From Flectonema sp. DT1601 (lineage: Eukaryota; Euglenozoa; Diplonemea; Diplonemida; Diplonemidae): 64,000 nucleotides of DNA. Positions 41,139 through 51,645 of this stretch are shown here, in pieces (position 1 is the stretch's first letter; every line of letters starts with the position of its first letter). The stretch lies in assembly GCA_964019425.1 (NCBI GenBank), contig OZ025800.1, forward strand, positions 186,001 through 250,000, read 5' to 3'. Position numbers and translations under genes: made by a program. Under the pieces are notes generated by a model. It was not told the origin of the DNA. It saw nothing but the letters and a program-made list of their open reading frames with translations, and searched no databases.

Positions 41139-41388
41139 GTGTTGTTTTTAGCTGTAAATAAATAAAATGGTAAGCCAGCTTGTGGTAACACGTGTTTGGT
41201 ACTTTAGCAAACACATTTGTATTTACGTAATTAAAATAATATGACAGTTGTCAGCCCTGAAGTAGATAAATAACAATCAAAGTGTATGTGACGAACTCAG
41301 AAAAACAAAGACTCTATTACTCAAGGGGGATTGAACCCGCAAGCAAGAACTAACTACTTAACTTATCAAAGAAACAAAAAAGGAGGGG

Positions 41389-43960
41389 TAATTTGATACT
41401 GCATTTTCAAGCTCAAAAGGAACAACAATTTCTCCGACAATCTTGACTGTCAGCGGCAGCGTAGTAAATGACTGCAAATATATAAATAATACCACTGGAG
41501 GCCACGTGAACATAGTTGAGCGCCACTTGCCTATGTTACCGTAACAGCTTTTTATAAAACTCATGAGTACTTAATTAATACATTATATTGTCTTGAAAAT
41601 TAACCATAGAAAAAGACGAACACCAGGAAGGGGGGCGGCTCTTTGTCAATAGCCGTATATACTGGTATTTGATGATACGAAAACTGTATTAAAAGTAGTT
41701 CAAGATGGCGAAACACGTTGTGAAATAAATAAACGTAGCACATCTCACTACTAACAAAAAACCTAAAACAAAAAGGAAACGTGATAACCCGCATATACGG
41801 TCAACAGCCGGTAAGTGGCAAAGTGCCATTCCCTCGCTACACTCCACTCCCCCTAGCTGTCACAAATGTAAATCAAAATGCCCTTCATGGCTAGTCACTA
41901 CAATTAAACTTCCCGGGGGCGACGGGATTGGAAATAAAAGAGGGAAAAGAAAGATTGTCTTCGATCATGCCGCTCCAAAATTAAAAAAGGGGCGAGCAAA
42001 ACATCCTCATAATTCACACAGGGAGAGGGGGACACCACGCGGACTAGCCGCCGTTTTTTTGCTAATTTTGTCCCTTGGGAAGTGCATTAAACTTGTCCAC
42101 TTCAACGGTGGATAGCACGCACAGTCTCCCGTTCCTGCCCAGACCTAGGCAAAGTGTGTAACTTTAAACGTGGGTTGCATAAATAATTAGGAAAGCAACA
42201 CTGGATGAGTGGTCAGTTGTACATAGGCACAATATGGTATACACTGCTCCACGCCAGTACAGAGATACCGGGGTACAGTGCAAAGAGGGGTAATTTGATA
42301 CTGCATTTTCAAGCTCAAAAGGAACAACAATTTCTCCGACAATCTTGACTGTCAGCGGCAGCGTAGTAAATGACTGCAAATATATAAATAATACCACTGG
42401 AGGCCACGTGAACATAGTTGAGCGCCACTTGCCTATGTTACCGTAACAGCTTTTTATAAAACTCATGAGTACTTAATTAATACATTATATTGTCTTGAAA
42501 ATTAACCATAGAAAAAGACGAACACCAGGAAGGGGGGCGGCTCTTTGTCAATAGCCGTATATACTGGTATTTGATGATACGAAAACTGTATTAAAAGTAG
42601 TTCAAGATGGCGAAACACGTTGTGAAATAAATAAACGTAGCACATCTCACTACTAACAAAAAACCTAAAACAAAAAGGAAACGTGATAACCCGCATATAC
42701 GGTCAACAGCCGGTAAGTGGCAAAGTGCCATTCCCTCGCTACACTCCACTCCCCCTAGCTGTCACAAATGTAAATCAAAATGCCCTTCATGGCTAGTCAC
42801 TACAATTAAACTTCCCGGGGGCGACGGGATTGGAAATAAAAGAGGGAAAAGAAAGATTGTCTTCGATCATGCCGCTCCAAAATTAAAAAAGGGGCGAGCA
42901 AAACATCCTCATAATTCACACAGGGAGAGGGGGACACCACGCGGACTAGCCGCCGTTTTTTTGCTAATTTTGTCCCTTGGGAAGTGCATTAAACTTGTCC
43001 ACTTCAACGGTGGATAGCACGCACAGTCTCCCGTTCCTGCCCAGACCTAGGCAAAGTGTGTAACTTTAAACGTGGGTTGCATAAATAATTAGGAAAGCAA
43101 CACTGGATGAGTGGTCAGTTGTACATAGGCACAATATGGTATACACTGCTCCACGCCAGTACAGAGATACCGGGGTACAGTGCAAAGAGGGGTAATTTGA
43201 TACTGCATTTTCAAGCTCAAAAGGAACAACAATTTCTCCGACAATCTTGACTGTCAGCGGCAGCGTAGTAAATGACTGCAAATATATAAATAATACCACT
43301 GGAGGCCACGTGAACATAGTTGAGCGCCACTTGCCTATGTTACCGTAACAGCTTTTTATAAAACTCATGAGTACTTAATTAATACATTATATTGTCTTGA
43401 AAATTAACCATAGAAAAAGACGAACACCAGGAAGGGGGGCGGCTCTTTGTCAATAGCCGTATATACTGGTATTTGATGATACGAAAACTGTATTAAAAGT
43501 AGTTCAAGATGGCGAAACACGTTGTGAAATAAATAAACGTAGCACATCTCACTACTAACAAAAAACCTAAAACAAAAAGGAAACGTGATAACCCGCATAT
43601 ACGGTCAACAGCCGGTAAGTGGCAAAGTGCCATTCCCTCGCTACACTCCACTCCCCCTAGCTGTCACAAATGTAAATCAAAATGCCCTTCATGGCTAGTC
43701 ACTACAATTAAACTTCCCGGGGGCGACGGGATTGGAAATAAAAGAGGGAAAAGAAAGATTGTCTTCGATCATGCCGCTCCAAAATTAAAAAAGGGGCGAG
43801 CAAAACATCCTCATAATTCACACAGGGAGAGGGGGACACCACGCGGACTAGCCGCCGTTTTTTTGCTAATTTTGTCCCTTGGGAAGTGCATTAAACTTGT
43901 CCACTTCAACGGTGGATAGCACGCACAGTCTCCCGTTCCTGCCCAGACCTAGGCAAAGTG
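41389..43960. repeat. 902 bp non-coding tandem array (2.85 copies) flanked by 13 bp direct repeats
   Basis: GGGGTAATTTGATACTG begins copies at about 41385, 42287 and 43189, 902 bp apart, with essentially no differences; the last copy stops after 768 bp. AAAAAAGGAGGGG lies immediately outside both ends (41376-41388 and 43961-43973). The unit has minus-strand frames of 64 and 100 codons without a recognised domain, no poly(A) end and no rRNA or tRNA gene that I can find. A partial extra copy between duplicated target sequence would fit insertion of a concatemer made from a 902 bp circle; the A/G-rich flank could also be chance. Confidence 0.8.
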
Positions 43961-44091
43961 AAAAAAGGAGGGGGGAAAAAATTAAAGGGGATAGAAACTT
44001 TGCGTCACAAATATTTATACAAGTACAGAACGGGCGCTGCTTAATTTGGATTTTCCTTTTTCTTTTTTATATATGAATAGCAAGGCGCCCA

Positions 44092-44999
44092 TTACAATCC
44101 AGACATTGGGGGTACATAACCGTCTTCTCCTGCAGCGAAGGAAACCCTTTTTAGAGTAGTATTTGGGCTGACAGTTCTTCTGTATGGAACCAACGTTGCC
44201 TGCAATGGGTGAGTATGGTAGCCGCCACTCCAGACCTTTCGAGTTGGATATTTTCGATTGCTGCTTAAGTATTCCTCAATCTCTGCATCTAGTATGTCTG
44301 TTGCTTGAACTGGAGGAGACTCTAAGGCTGATAATATCCTGTCCTGTGTATGTTTTATTATTAGGATTGTACTTGTACTGGATAGAAATGTCACAGTCCA
44401 CACTAGGCACAATGATGAGGATAAAAACAGAACGAACAATCTTGCTGAGAATAGGAAGCAGACAGAGCTAAGTTAGTAGGTAAGAAAATAGAATTCATAG
44501 CAGACTGCCGCCCCGGCGTTCATGCCTGACGTCTCAGGTACCTTGACTTTGTTCTTATGTCGAACAAATTGGGACGAAGCAGGCTACCGTTTTCGTTTAG
44601 GAGCAATACCAAACATATGAGTGTCAGGTTGACCTAGAAACAAAGGAACTGAAAATGGACACGAAGAAGATTGCCAAAAGATTTTCATACCTGTTCCTTC
44701 CTGCCTTCATCAAGCTGTTGAAGTGACCTGCAAGATAGCTCAGCTTCTTCTCTAGCCTCCTGCAACGTAAGCGTTCTTTTGTACATCAGTGCAAGTGCAA
44801 TGGTCAAACAGATAATAATTAATAATATACTTACGAGGAACCAAATAGGGATCCTAACGTCTCCATCATCGTTTGCGGGTAAGATAATATTTTCGACGGG
44901 CTCACCACCAGTATCCGGAGTGTCGTTGGTGGTGTTGTCTTGGCAAACTGATGTCTTAATAGAAATTAACACCATCACCGCTACATTGATGCTTCTCAT
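44092..44999 (-). CDS. Small single-pass membrane protein, two exons
   Basis: Exons 44999-44691 and 44343-44092 join in phase 0 to 186 residues; the 347-nt intron has donor GTATGA and acceptor ACACAG. Residues 1-20 form a signal peptide (MRSINVAVMVLISIKTSVCQ), followed by a short acidic Asn/Thr-rich ectodomain, a membrane helix (IPIWFLVSILLIIICLTIAL, about 50-73), a charged helical segment (LQEAREEAELSCRSLQQLDE) and a Tyr/Arg/Pro-rich cytoplasmic tail. No family recognised. With so small an ectodomain it may be a signalling adaptor or an accessory subunit. ATG 44999 lies 25 nt after a GTCGTACAG acceptor (45025), in a TC-repeat 5' UTR. Confidence 0.7.
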
Positions 45000-45274
45000 T
45001 GCTCTCTCTCTCTCTCACTCTATTCTGTACGACATTTAGTAAGAAAGAAATCCTGTTATTGGAAATAGTCATCACATTCTTCAGTAAAACACTCTTCTGA
45101 AGTAGAGTTCATCATAGCTTTCTGTCTCTGATAAAATAAAAGTTCAGAACATAAACAGATGCAAACTATCCAGACTATAAAATAATTAACAAGTTCTCGG
45201 TAGAGTAACTTACTAAGAGGTTAAAACAAATGTGTAAAAAGACTTTTAAAAAAAAAAAAAACAACGACTTTAAA

Positions 45275-46390
45275 TTAATGATGTCGAACTCTTGGTTGTT
45301 GACGCGGAAATAAAGGAACTAAAGTAGAGCTGTTTTGTTGTGGTCCTTTGTCGACCATCATAATAACGAACTCATTAAGTGTTAAGGTGTTTGATCCGTC
45401 AGCGTCGAAGAGAGTTAGCTTTTCAAGTGCGTATTCATCAGAGGGAGCGATACCAGAAATACTAGTAATCATCGCCTTTAGCTCTTGGAGATCAATAAAT
45501 CCGTTAGAGTCAGAGTCATATAAATAAAATATTTCCTTGATCTTCAGAATCTCACTGTCACTAAAAGCAATGTCATCGACCATTGATATAACTAAGAACG
45601 CTTCCCATGTAATTAACCCCATCAGATCAGCATTACATCTCTTTTTTAACCCTTCATAAAAAGCAACAGAGCGACTATCTAATTCATTCTCTCTTGACTG
45701 CATTCTCATGTTCTCCTTGTAGCCCTCGATTGCACATCTTTTTGGAATCTTTCCTTCGGTACCTTCACGTGTTACTAGTTCATTGTACATTCTCTTAAGA
45801 GCCCGTATTCGTATTGCTAGAGGGTGGTTGGTTGGGTTAGCACCAGTTACCTTTTTGCGTGCTTTCGCTGCTTGATTTTTACGAGTGTGATTTTTTATTG
45901 TTTCAATGATATTGGGTTTTAAGAATGTCCCTTCCATGTCAATACGTTGAATGCTTTGGTTGCTCGCAACTAAGTCGATTATATGCATGCCTGCCGTCCA
46001 AGAAATTGGATTTCCTGAAACGTCAATGGCTTCAACAGTTGGATGATCTCGTAGTGCCATTGAGATTGATCGAACAGCACCGTTATCTAGATAGTTGTTT
46101 TTTAATATTATCTTTCTCAATGTTTTTGATAGTCTGGCTACTTCCATGACAGGAATCATTCCTTTTGATCCAACCATGTTTGCAGTCAGATCTAAGCAAT
46201 CAATATCAAAGTCATCAGCCAGTAACGGAAGTTTTGCTGCCACACCAGAGTTTACTTTACATGCATGTTGCCTGCATAACATACTATATACATCTTTACA
46301 GGTCATTCCCTTATAGGGTTCCCGTCTCGTGTCCATATCCACTGCACAGCAGTGAGTAGCATCGCGTAGGTCTTCCTGGATCACAGGCAT
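45275..46390 (-). CDS. Leucine-rich repeat protein with C-terminal EF-hand pair
   Basis: 371 residues from ATG 46390. Residues about 60-160 hold ribonuclease-inhibitor-type LRRs (LDLTANMVGSKG, ILKNNYLDNGAV, IDVSGNPISWTAG, RIDMEGTFLKPN). A basic helical stretch follows, then two canonical calcium loops: DSDSNGFIDLQE (292-303) and DADGSNTLTLNE (329-340). Both have Asp at positions 1 and 3 and Glu at 12, so calcium binding is expected. A longer frame begins upstream with a hydrophobic stretch (YLLVVIVFFYLIILIQ), but that DNA reads T9-ATTTGATTATTTTAATTCAG, a textbook polypyrimidine tract and 3' splice site. I therefore start 12 nt after the acceptor (46403). The stop of the BTB gene lies only 57 nt upstream of that site. 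LRR proteins of similar layout occur in kinetoplastids; the role is unknown. Confidence 0.75.
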   Translation of the reverse strand: MPVIQEDLRDATHCCAVDMDTRREPYKGMTCKDVYSMLCRQHACKVNSGVAAKLPLLADDFDIDCLDLTANMVGSKGMIPVMEVARLSKTLRKIILKNNYLDNGAVRSISMALRDHPTVEAIDVSGNPISWTAGMHIIDLVASNQSIQRIDMEGTFLKPNIIETIKNHTRKNQAAKARKKVTGANPTNHPLAIRIRALKRMYNELVTREGTEGKIPKRCAIEGYKENMRMQSRENELDSRSVAFYEGLKKRCNADLMGLITWEAFLVISMVDDIAFSDSEILKIKEIFYLYDSDSNGFIDLQELKAMITSISGIAPSDEYALEKLTLFDADGSNTLTLNEFVIMMVDKGPQQNSSTLVPLFPRQQPRVRHH

Positions 46391-46402
46391 CTCTAGTGTA
46401 GT

Positions 46403-46426
46403 CTGAATTAAAATAATCAAATAAAA
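46403..46426 (-). promoter_or_regulatory. 3' splice acceptor that decides the LRR/EF-hand start
   Basis: On the minus strand a T/A-rich pyrimidine tract ends in TTCAG at 46403, 12 nt before ATG 46390. It is the clearest of the pre-ATG acceptors because it would otherwise translate as a hydrophobic N-terminus. Confidence 0.65.
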
Positions 46427-46460
46427 AAAAACTATAACAACTAACAAGTAATGCATTCTC

Positions 46461-47207
46461 TTAATAAGAGTTTCTCGATGACTCAAATGAGCACAATGCT
46501 ATTGACCTGTAAGCTGCTGCTATCACATCCGGTGATACAAAATGACAACTTTCAATTTGGGTTGCGATGTCTTTTGGAGGGATTAGCGTCAAGCGTACAC
46601 AATCAAATATAGAAATAGCATCGGGTGTTGATTTATTATTAATAAACCACTTGGTACAAAATGTATAAATTGAAAGTTCAGACCCTACAACCAAGTCGTC
46701 AGATGATATAATTTTAATAACTAATTGTAATGGGAGATCACAGGCTTTCTCACATCTCAGTAATTGCTCTCCGTTTCCTATCAGTAATCGTACTGCCGGG
46801 TTGTATATTTCCGCATCACCGATGAGAAATCCCTGGACTGCTACACAGCAGCAGGTCTCAACACTTTTGATCATTCTTTGCTGAAGCTGGTTGTGTAAAA
46901 GTGTACGGAGGTCTGTAAGTTCGAAATAGTCTGCTGCTGTCAACTGTTCTATCAGTTCATCATCCTCCATCACCATCACCTCTTCAGTGTAAATGTAGCG
47001 AATGATTCTTTCAAATGCCTGCGGTCGGACTTCGTTTATAGCTATTTCTCTACCTCCGTGCCGAAGTACTTTTTCGAAATATCCGGACCTGGTAGCCAGA
47101 ACACACCTGTGACCTTTGTATTGCATAGCACCATTATCAACGGTGATCAGAACATCAGCATAGTATTTGTCTGGATGCTCAAACAACATTGAGAAAGAGG
47201 AATTCAT
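46461..47207 (-). CDS. BTB/POZ-BACK domain protein
   Basis: 248 residues. The BTB fold spans about 8-115: DKYYADVLITVDNG, the KGHRCVLATRSGYFEKVL core, IIRYIYTEEVMVMED and LLTAADYFEL-like helices (LTAADYFELTDLRTLL). Residues about 120-235 are the BACK helices. No Kelch repeats follow. BTB-BACK proteins are usually substrate adaptors for CUL3 ubiquitin ligases, with the BTB binding the cullin and a separate domain the substrate; the substrate part is absent unless the gene is spliced to the LRR/EF-hand exon downstream. ATG 47207 lies 17 nt after a TATCTTAATACAG acceptor (47225). Confidence 0.85.
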   Translation of the reverse strand: MNSSFSMLFEHPDKYYADVLITVDNGAMQYKGHRCVLATRSGYFEKVLRHGGREIAINEVRPQAFERIIRYIYTEEVMVMEDDELIEQLTAADYFELTDLRTLLHNQLQQRMIKSVETCCCVAVQGFLIGDAEIYNPAVRLLIGNGEQLLRCEKACDLPLQLVIKIISSDDLVVGSELSIYTFCTKWFINNKSTPDAISIFDCVRLTLIPPKDIATQIESCHFVSPDVIAAAYRSIALCSFESSRNSY

Positions 47208-47227
47208 CTTCCTCCAGTAGATACCTG

Positions 47228-48093
47228 TATTAAGATATTTTAAGACTCAAAGTGGTGCATCATGAAACACGTATTTTTGTACATCTGTTATTCGTTTCTG
47301 CAAGAGAAGAAAAACAATCGAACACGGTATAACAAACAAACACATCTAAAGGGACCTACCCATATCGAATAATAAAAAAAATAGTAACAATAACAACTAC
47401 AATACTCTTATCACATTTTACTGCGAAAGGAGGGGGGATTTTTTTTTGGGAGCTTTTATATGGGTGCTTTTTTTATTTGCTTTATCACGGGGTTGTAGCG
47501 CGCTACAAATCAGCCCATATATATGGGCTCTTTAAAAAGAAATATGGGCTGATTATTGGGCACCAAGGTATCGCTTTCGTAGCTCTTCCCTATTCTGTCA
47601 TCATCGTATGAAATTCACATCTTAATATTCTTGTTCTACTTAACAAGGGTTAGTTTGGTGCAAGAAAAGTGGCTCCATATTTTTTTTGTGGGCACTACAA
47701 CTATGTTTATTCCCTTTTTTTAATACCTCGAGTTTACAACTTGTTGACAGCTTAGCTTAGGTTTTCAAGTGTTTTTTTTTTATCCTTTAACAAAAATGTT
47801 AAAAAGGAAAAAAAAAAAAAAAAAAAACATAACACGGACAACACATTATTTCCACAAAGGATGTGGAGATAATTTATTACTTTCTTTTTTGTGTACAATT
47901 TAAGTAATTATTAATAATAATAAAAGAAACATGATAAAGAAGACCTATTTTGTCTACAGTACAAGTACATTACTTTTTTCAACCACAGAAAAAATGCGGC
48001 GAAATACAACCTTGGTGTGAGCAGTAACCACTGGTGGAATGAATACCTACCTCGATAAGCGTTTGGGATCCTAACAACCTTGAAGTCCTAGTA
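47228..48093. other. Intergenic with two adjoining palindromic structures
   Basis: Perfect palindrome TGTAGCGCGCTACA at 47494-47507, followed at once by inverted repeat AATCAGCCCATA (47508-47519) / TATGGGCTGATT (47543-47554) that encloses a second palindrome, GCCCATATATATGGGC (47513-47528). The remainder is A/T-rich with homopolymers, including an A run of about 19 near 47810. No gene seen. A cruciform, a transcribed hairpin or a small inverted-repeat element relic are all possible. Confidence 0.6.
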
Positions 48094-49164
48094 TCACGTA
48101 GGTCGAGTCCACTGTCTATTTCCTGTCACATGTCTGTAGAAAACGTGTCCCTTTGATGATTGGACTTGTGACCATCCTGGTGGTAATGTTACAGTTTTCT
48201 GAATTGGTTCTGGTCCGTACCTTTTAACGAGACTGTGCATCAGAGCTTCTTCACAACCGTGATACTCTCGAAGAAGATTTGGTATCGAAGGAAGTCTGTG
48301 TGGGTTATAACGTTCAAACATATTAAGTAAACGATCTCTATAAACAGCGTTAACAGCTGGTTGTGCTTTTCTAGGAGATTGCGTTATTACCATAGGAGAC
48401 ATATCACCGGCAGGAGGAATGTCTTCACGTTTTGGTGAAGGTCCAGCATATGGATCCCTTCCTTCCCAAAGCATTCTTGCTAAATGTGTTTCTATGGATC
48501 GACTTGTGAGGTCGAATGGCTTCCCTCCAATACAAATCTCACAGGGCTCTACATTTAATGGCTCACCCACATATGACTCAAATAAGACAGCTATTCTACC
48601 AGGATCTCCAGTAGTGGCTGGTCCAAGAACAGTTCCAATATCACCTCCCTGTACAATCATTACCTTCTCATCATGAAGCATAATGTGAAGAGGGTGAGCA
48701 GCTTCTACCTGTTGACCTGTTGCGTATCCGTGAATGAGTAACCCGCTAACACCAGCTCCAGGAACAGAGTCACCAGCACTGTACTCTAAAGACTCAGACA
48801 TTGGTAAAGCTGTATCTCTATTCGTTGATCTGATTCTTAAGGCTCCTTGACTGTCCATTCCTAAATTCAATTGCGGGGTATCAAACCTTCCTCCGCTAAA
48901 TGCCGGACTAGCAAATGCATGTCCAGGATAGGGTACGCCTTGTCTAGATACTGGAGATCCACTGTTAGATCCCAATAACGGAGAGTTATTTATGTTCAGA
49001 TTCGTAAACGGACTCGTTCTCGGTGGGGACTTGCCGTTAACGTACTCATCAAAATGAACACCCCTTCCGAGAGTCGGTGAAGTATTTCCCACTCCAATCG
49101 AATGAATTCCTGCGTTTACCTCGTCAAGGCCGCTCACCGCAGCTGAAATGTCTCCCAAACCCAT
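48094..49164 (-). CDS. WW-domain protein with kinetoplastid-type YNP/KYGPEP motif
   Basis: 356 residues. The first 145 are Ser/Gly/Pro/Asn-rich and probably disordered. Residues about 155-215 look folded (HIMLHDEKVMIVQGG, RIAVLFESYVGEPLNV). Residues about 272-322 carry YRDRLLNMFERYNPHRLPSI and later SLVKRYGPEP, a motif I associate with many kinetoplastid proteins of unknown function. The C-terminus is a WW domain (LPPGWSQVQSSKGHVFYRHV ... QWTRP) with both signature Trp residues, the central Tyr and the final Pro, so binding of proline-rich ligands is likely. Pathway unknown. The acceptor before ATG 49164 is weak (AAG at 49173). Confidence 0.75.
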   Translation of the reverse strand: MGLGDISAAVSGLDEVNAGIHSIGVGNTSPTLGRGVHFDEYVNGKSPPRTSPFTNLNINNSPLLGSNSGSPVSRQGVPYPGHAFASPAFSGGRFDTPQLNLGMDSQGALRIRSTNRDTALPMSESLEYSAGDSVPGAGVSGLLIHGYATGQQVEAAHPLHIMLHDEKVMIVQGGDIGTVLGPATTGDPGRIAVLFESYVGEPLNVEPCEICIGGKPFDLTSRSIETHLARMLWEGRDPYAGPSPKREDIPPAGDMSPMVITQSPRKAQPAVNAVYRDRLLNMFERYNPHRLPSIPNLLREYHGCEEALMHSLVKRYGPEPIQKTVTLPPGWSQVQSSKGHVFYRHVTGNRQWTRPT

Positions 49165-49549
49165 TCAGTTTCCTTATATCCCTTTATTAAAAAATAGATT
49201 TAAATATAACAGTAAATAATGAAAGAAGTTACTGGAGATTGTATCCCAGACTAAAAAAAAAAAACCAATTAAAAAGTGGAAGTTGAGTTTTCATTGACAA
49301 AATAAAATTTCTGCCCTGCGAGTTATAACATCAATGAACTACCCACGAAGGGAGCAATGGAAGAGAATAGAAAAGGGAAAGACAAAATACTTCAGCAAAG
49401 TAAGAAGCTTGATATTCCGACAACCAAAACGGCAAAGAAAAGGTGGAGAGCAGCCGATGAATCCAACTGCAACCCACCATTCGCTGCGAGAAGGCAAATA
49501 AAAAAAAGACGTTGGAAGGTAAAGAGAGAAATAGAAGAGGTAGTTCTGG

Positions 49550-49800
49550 TGAGCTCTCTGTCCGGCGTTGAATTTCAACCACTCCTTGTATGGGAGCTTA
49601 GCAGCGTGTCTGCCATCTCCCATGTCTGGGTATCCTCCCTTTGGGATATCATGACCGTACAGATGTGCTCATTGTATTCCGTGTTTTCTTCAAGTAAAGT
49701 CTCTCTTATGAAATTTATATTTAAGATGCGCAATGAAATGCAATTATAATTATTGAAAACAGAGCGTACCCGTAATCTTCAGGGAAGTAGCAATGACCAT
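49550..49800 (-). pseudogene. Chimeric MAPEG/MGST-like gene fragment
   Basis: The left part (49550-49665) copies the intact gene at 51646-52167 (MGDGRHAAKLPYKEW and FNAGQRAHQ codons), while the right part (49670-49800) copies the paralogue at 50151-50672 (RETLLEENTEYNE codons and its 5' end). About 30 bp of the paralogue sequence are missing near 49733, and the C-terminal half is absent. The left flank (about 49392-49545) repeats the 3' flank of the paralogue (49985-50150). It looks like the product of unequal recombination between the two genes and cannot encode a functional enzyme. Confidence 0.8.
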
Positions 49801-50150
49801 TGTTATGTCAACTACTTCGCCATCATAGTTTCCGAAGATATGAATCTCCTTAGCAAGCGGTGGTAGATAGGGAAGCAAATATATTGCATACAAAATAAAA
49901 AAGAAAAACAAAATGCAAGATTTTAAGGAAGAGAGCAACTTTCTGGCACCGAAGAGAACAGAAACGGGGAAAGACAAAACTCTTCAGCAAAATAATTATG
50001 AAGATTGATATTCCAGAGAGCAGTGAACGATAACCAAAACGGCAAAAAAAGGTGGAGAGCAGCTGATGAATCCAACTGCAACCCACTATTCGCTGCGAGA
50101 AGGCAACGAAAAAAAAGACGTTGGAAGGTAAAGAGGAAATAGAACGACAC

Positions 50151-50672
50151 TTAGTCAAATAGCCTGGTGAATGATAACGAGGTATAGGCGGCTAAACCAA
50201 AGAGACCAAGAAGGGGTAAAAAGAAAAACTCACCCCAAAATCTGCCTTTAGGTCCAGCTCTACGGTATCCAATACAATAAATTTCTCTTCCAATGACATA
50301 GACGAGAGACATTATTGCAGTAGCAATCGGATACTTCAATCCAGCAACCGCTATGGAGCTCAACACTAATGGAAGTCCCTCGACGTAGTTCTGGTGAGCT
50401 CTCTGTCCAACACTTAATTTCAACCACTCCTTGAATGGGAGCTTAGCAGCGAATCTGCCATCTCCCATGTCTGGGTATCCTCCTTTTTGAATATCATGAC
50501 CGAACAGCTCATTGTATTCCGTGTTCTCTTCAAGTAAAGTCTCTCTTATGAAATTTATATTTAAGATGCGCCCTCTTCCGTTGCGGTACCCTTGAATAGT
50601 GCAATGAAATGCAATTATAATTATTGAAAACAGAGCGTACCCGTAATCTTCAGGGAAAGTAGCAGTGACCAT
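50151..50672 (-). CDS. MAPEG family membrane protein, MGST3-like (copy B)
   Basis: A single exon of 173 residues, the length of microsomal glutathione S-transferase 3. Four membrane helices are visible: 10-29, about 97-117, 118-132 and 150-170. The MAPEG signature reads LSVGQRAHQNYVEGLP (86-101), with the Arg, Gln-Asn and Glu that bind glutathione in the family, and GRGRI/FGHDIQKGGYPDMGDGRFAAKL in the loop before it. Family members conjugate or reduce lipid hydroperoxides and leukotrienes with glutathione in ER or outer mitochondrial membranes. In euglenozoans, where trypanothione partly replaces glutathione, the thiol partner is open. ATG 50672 lies 21 nt after a TTTTCCCTCTTTAAG site (50694). 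Confidence 0.85.
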   Translation of the reverse strand: MVTATFPEDYGYALFSIIIIAFHCTIQGYRNGRGRILNINFIRETLLEENTEYNELFGHDIQKGGYPDMGDGRFAAKLPFKEWLKLSVGQRAHQNYVEGLPLVLSSIAVAGLKYPIATAIMSLVYVIGREIYCIGYRRAGPKGRFWGEFFFLPLLGLFGLAAYTSLSFTRLFD

Positions 50673-50969
50673 TGTTGTGGAATTAAACCAAATCTTAAAG
50701 AGGGAAAAAAAGTAAATTAGAAATCCGAATACACGTCACAATTTCATCGCAGTCATAGTTTCGAAGATACGCATCTCCTTAGCAAGCGGTGGTAGGTAGG
50801 GAGGCAAAAACATTGCATACAAAATAAAATGAAAAACAAAATTTTCAACAAGAAATAATCGTTAGCCTTTCAAAAAATATATCTCGGGCTCCATAAACTT
50901 TCTGAAAGTAATTTCTATTTTTTTTTTTTTTTTTCTCCCCTTTATTTGCATTTCTTTTTTAATACTCAA

Positions 50970-51190
50970 CGCTACGCCAAGTTAAGGAAGTTGGTAAACG
51001 ACAAAGACGTTTGGGCGGAGGCACCAAGTAGAAGAATAAGAGGAATGTTAAACCAGATTCCTCTCAATCTACCATTAGCACCATTAGCACGGTATCCAGA
51101 ACAGAAGAACTCTCTTCCAAGGATGTAGACAACAGCGTTAACAGCAGTAAATAAAGGATACTTCAATCCAGCAATCGCTACAAAGGTCAT
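50970..51190 (-). pseudogene. 3' fragment of the MGST-like gene copy A
   Basis: Matches codons 103-170 of the gene at 51646-52167 almost base for base (MTFVAIAGLKYPLFTAV, LGREFFCSGYRANGANGRL), with a few substitutions. The 5' 60% of the gene is missing, and an unrelated sequence follows GTCATAATGG at 51191. Divergence is low, so the truncation is recent. Confidence 0.85.
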
Positions 51191-51645
51191 AATGGTTGCA
51201 GATAGTTTAGTTCAACCACTCTTAGTACGAAAGCTTAGCAGTTTATGAAGGTAAGAATAATAATTTACTAATAGTAATGGGAAACAATACTTGGTAACAG
51301 GGTAATCATCAGTTATGTGTATAATCTACTCGAAAGTTGTCACAAAAAGGAAATATTACTTTAGAAGGGTGTGTTGAATTAATGAGAATCTGATTTACAC
51401 GGCTGCAAACATTCTTTCTCTTCAATTTGTGAATTTTTATACGTGATTTTTTTTTTTTTTTTTTTTTTTTTTAAGTATCATTTTTTGAAAAAAAGTATCT
51501 TCATCTTCTTCCTCTTCTTGAGAAATTCTGAATTGGAATAACTTTCTTTATATTTCTTTTCTCTTTCTCTTTTTTTTTGTTCTGAATGCGTTCGAATTTT
51601 TTTTTTTTTTTTTTTTGCTATTTTAGGTGACTGACTACTTGACAC

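Noticed and set aside
41325-41350. tRNA T-arm-like GGGGATTGAACCCGC
   Set aside because: No cloverleaf on either strand around it.
41389-43960. Spliced-leader, 5S or U-snRNA gene in the 902 bp unit
   Set aside because: One strand has TTTTTTAATTTTGGAGC, which resembles an Sm site, and another stretch reads ACTTACC, but I could not find a leader exon with a donor, a 5S internal promoter or a complete snRNA secondary structure.
46391-46486. Signal-anchor N-terminus for the LRR/EF-hand protein
   Set aside because: The hydrophobic residues are encoded by a T-rich tract ending in TTCAG, the expected 3' splice site, and the rest of the protein looks cytosolic.
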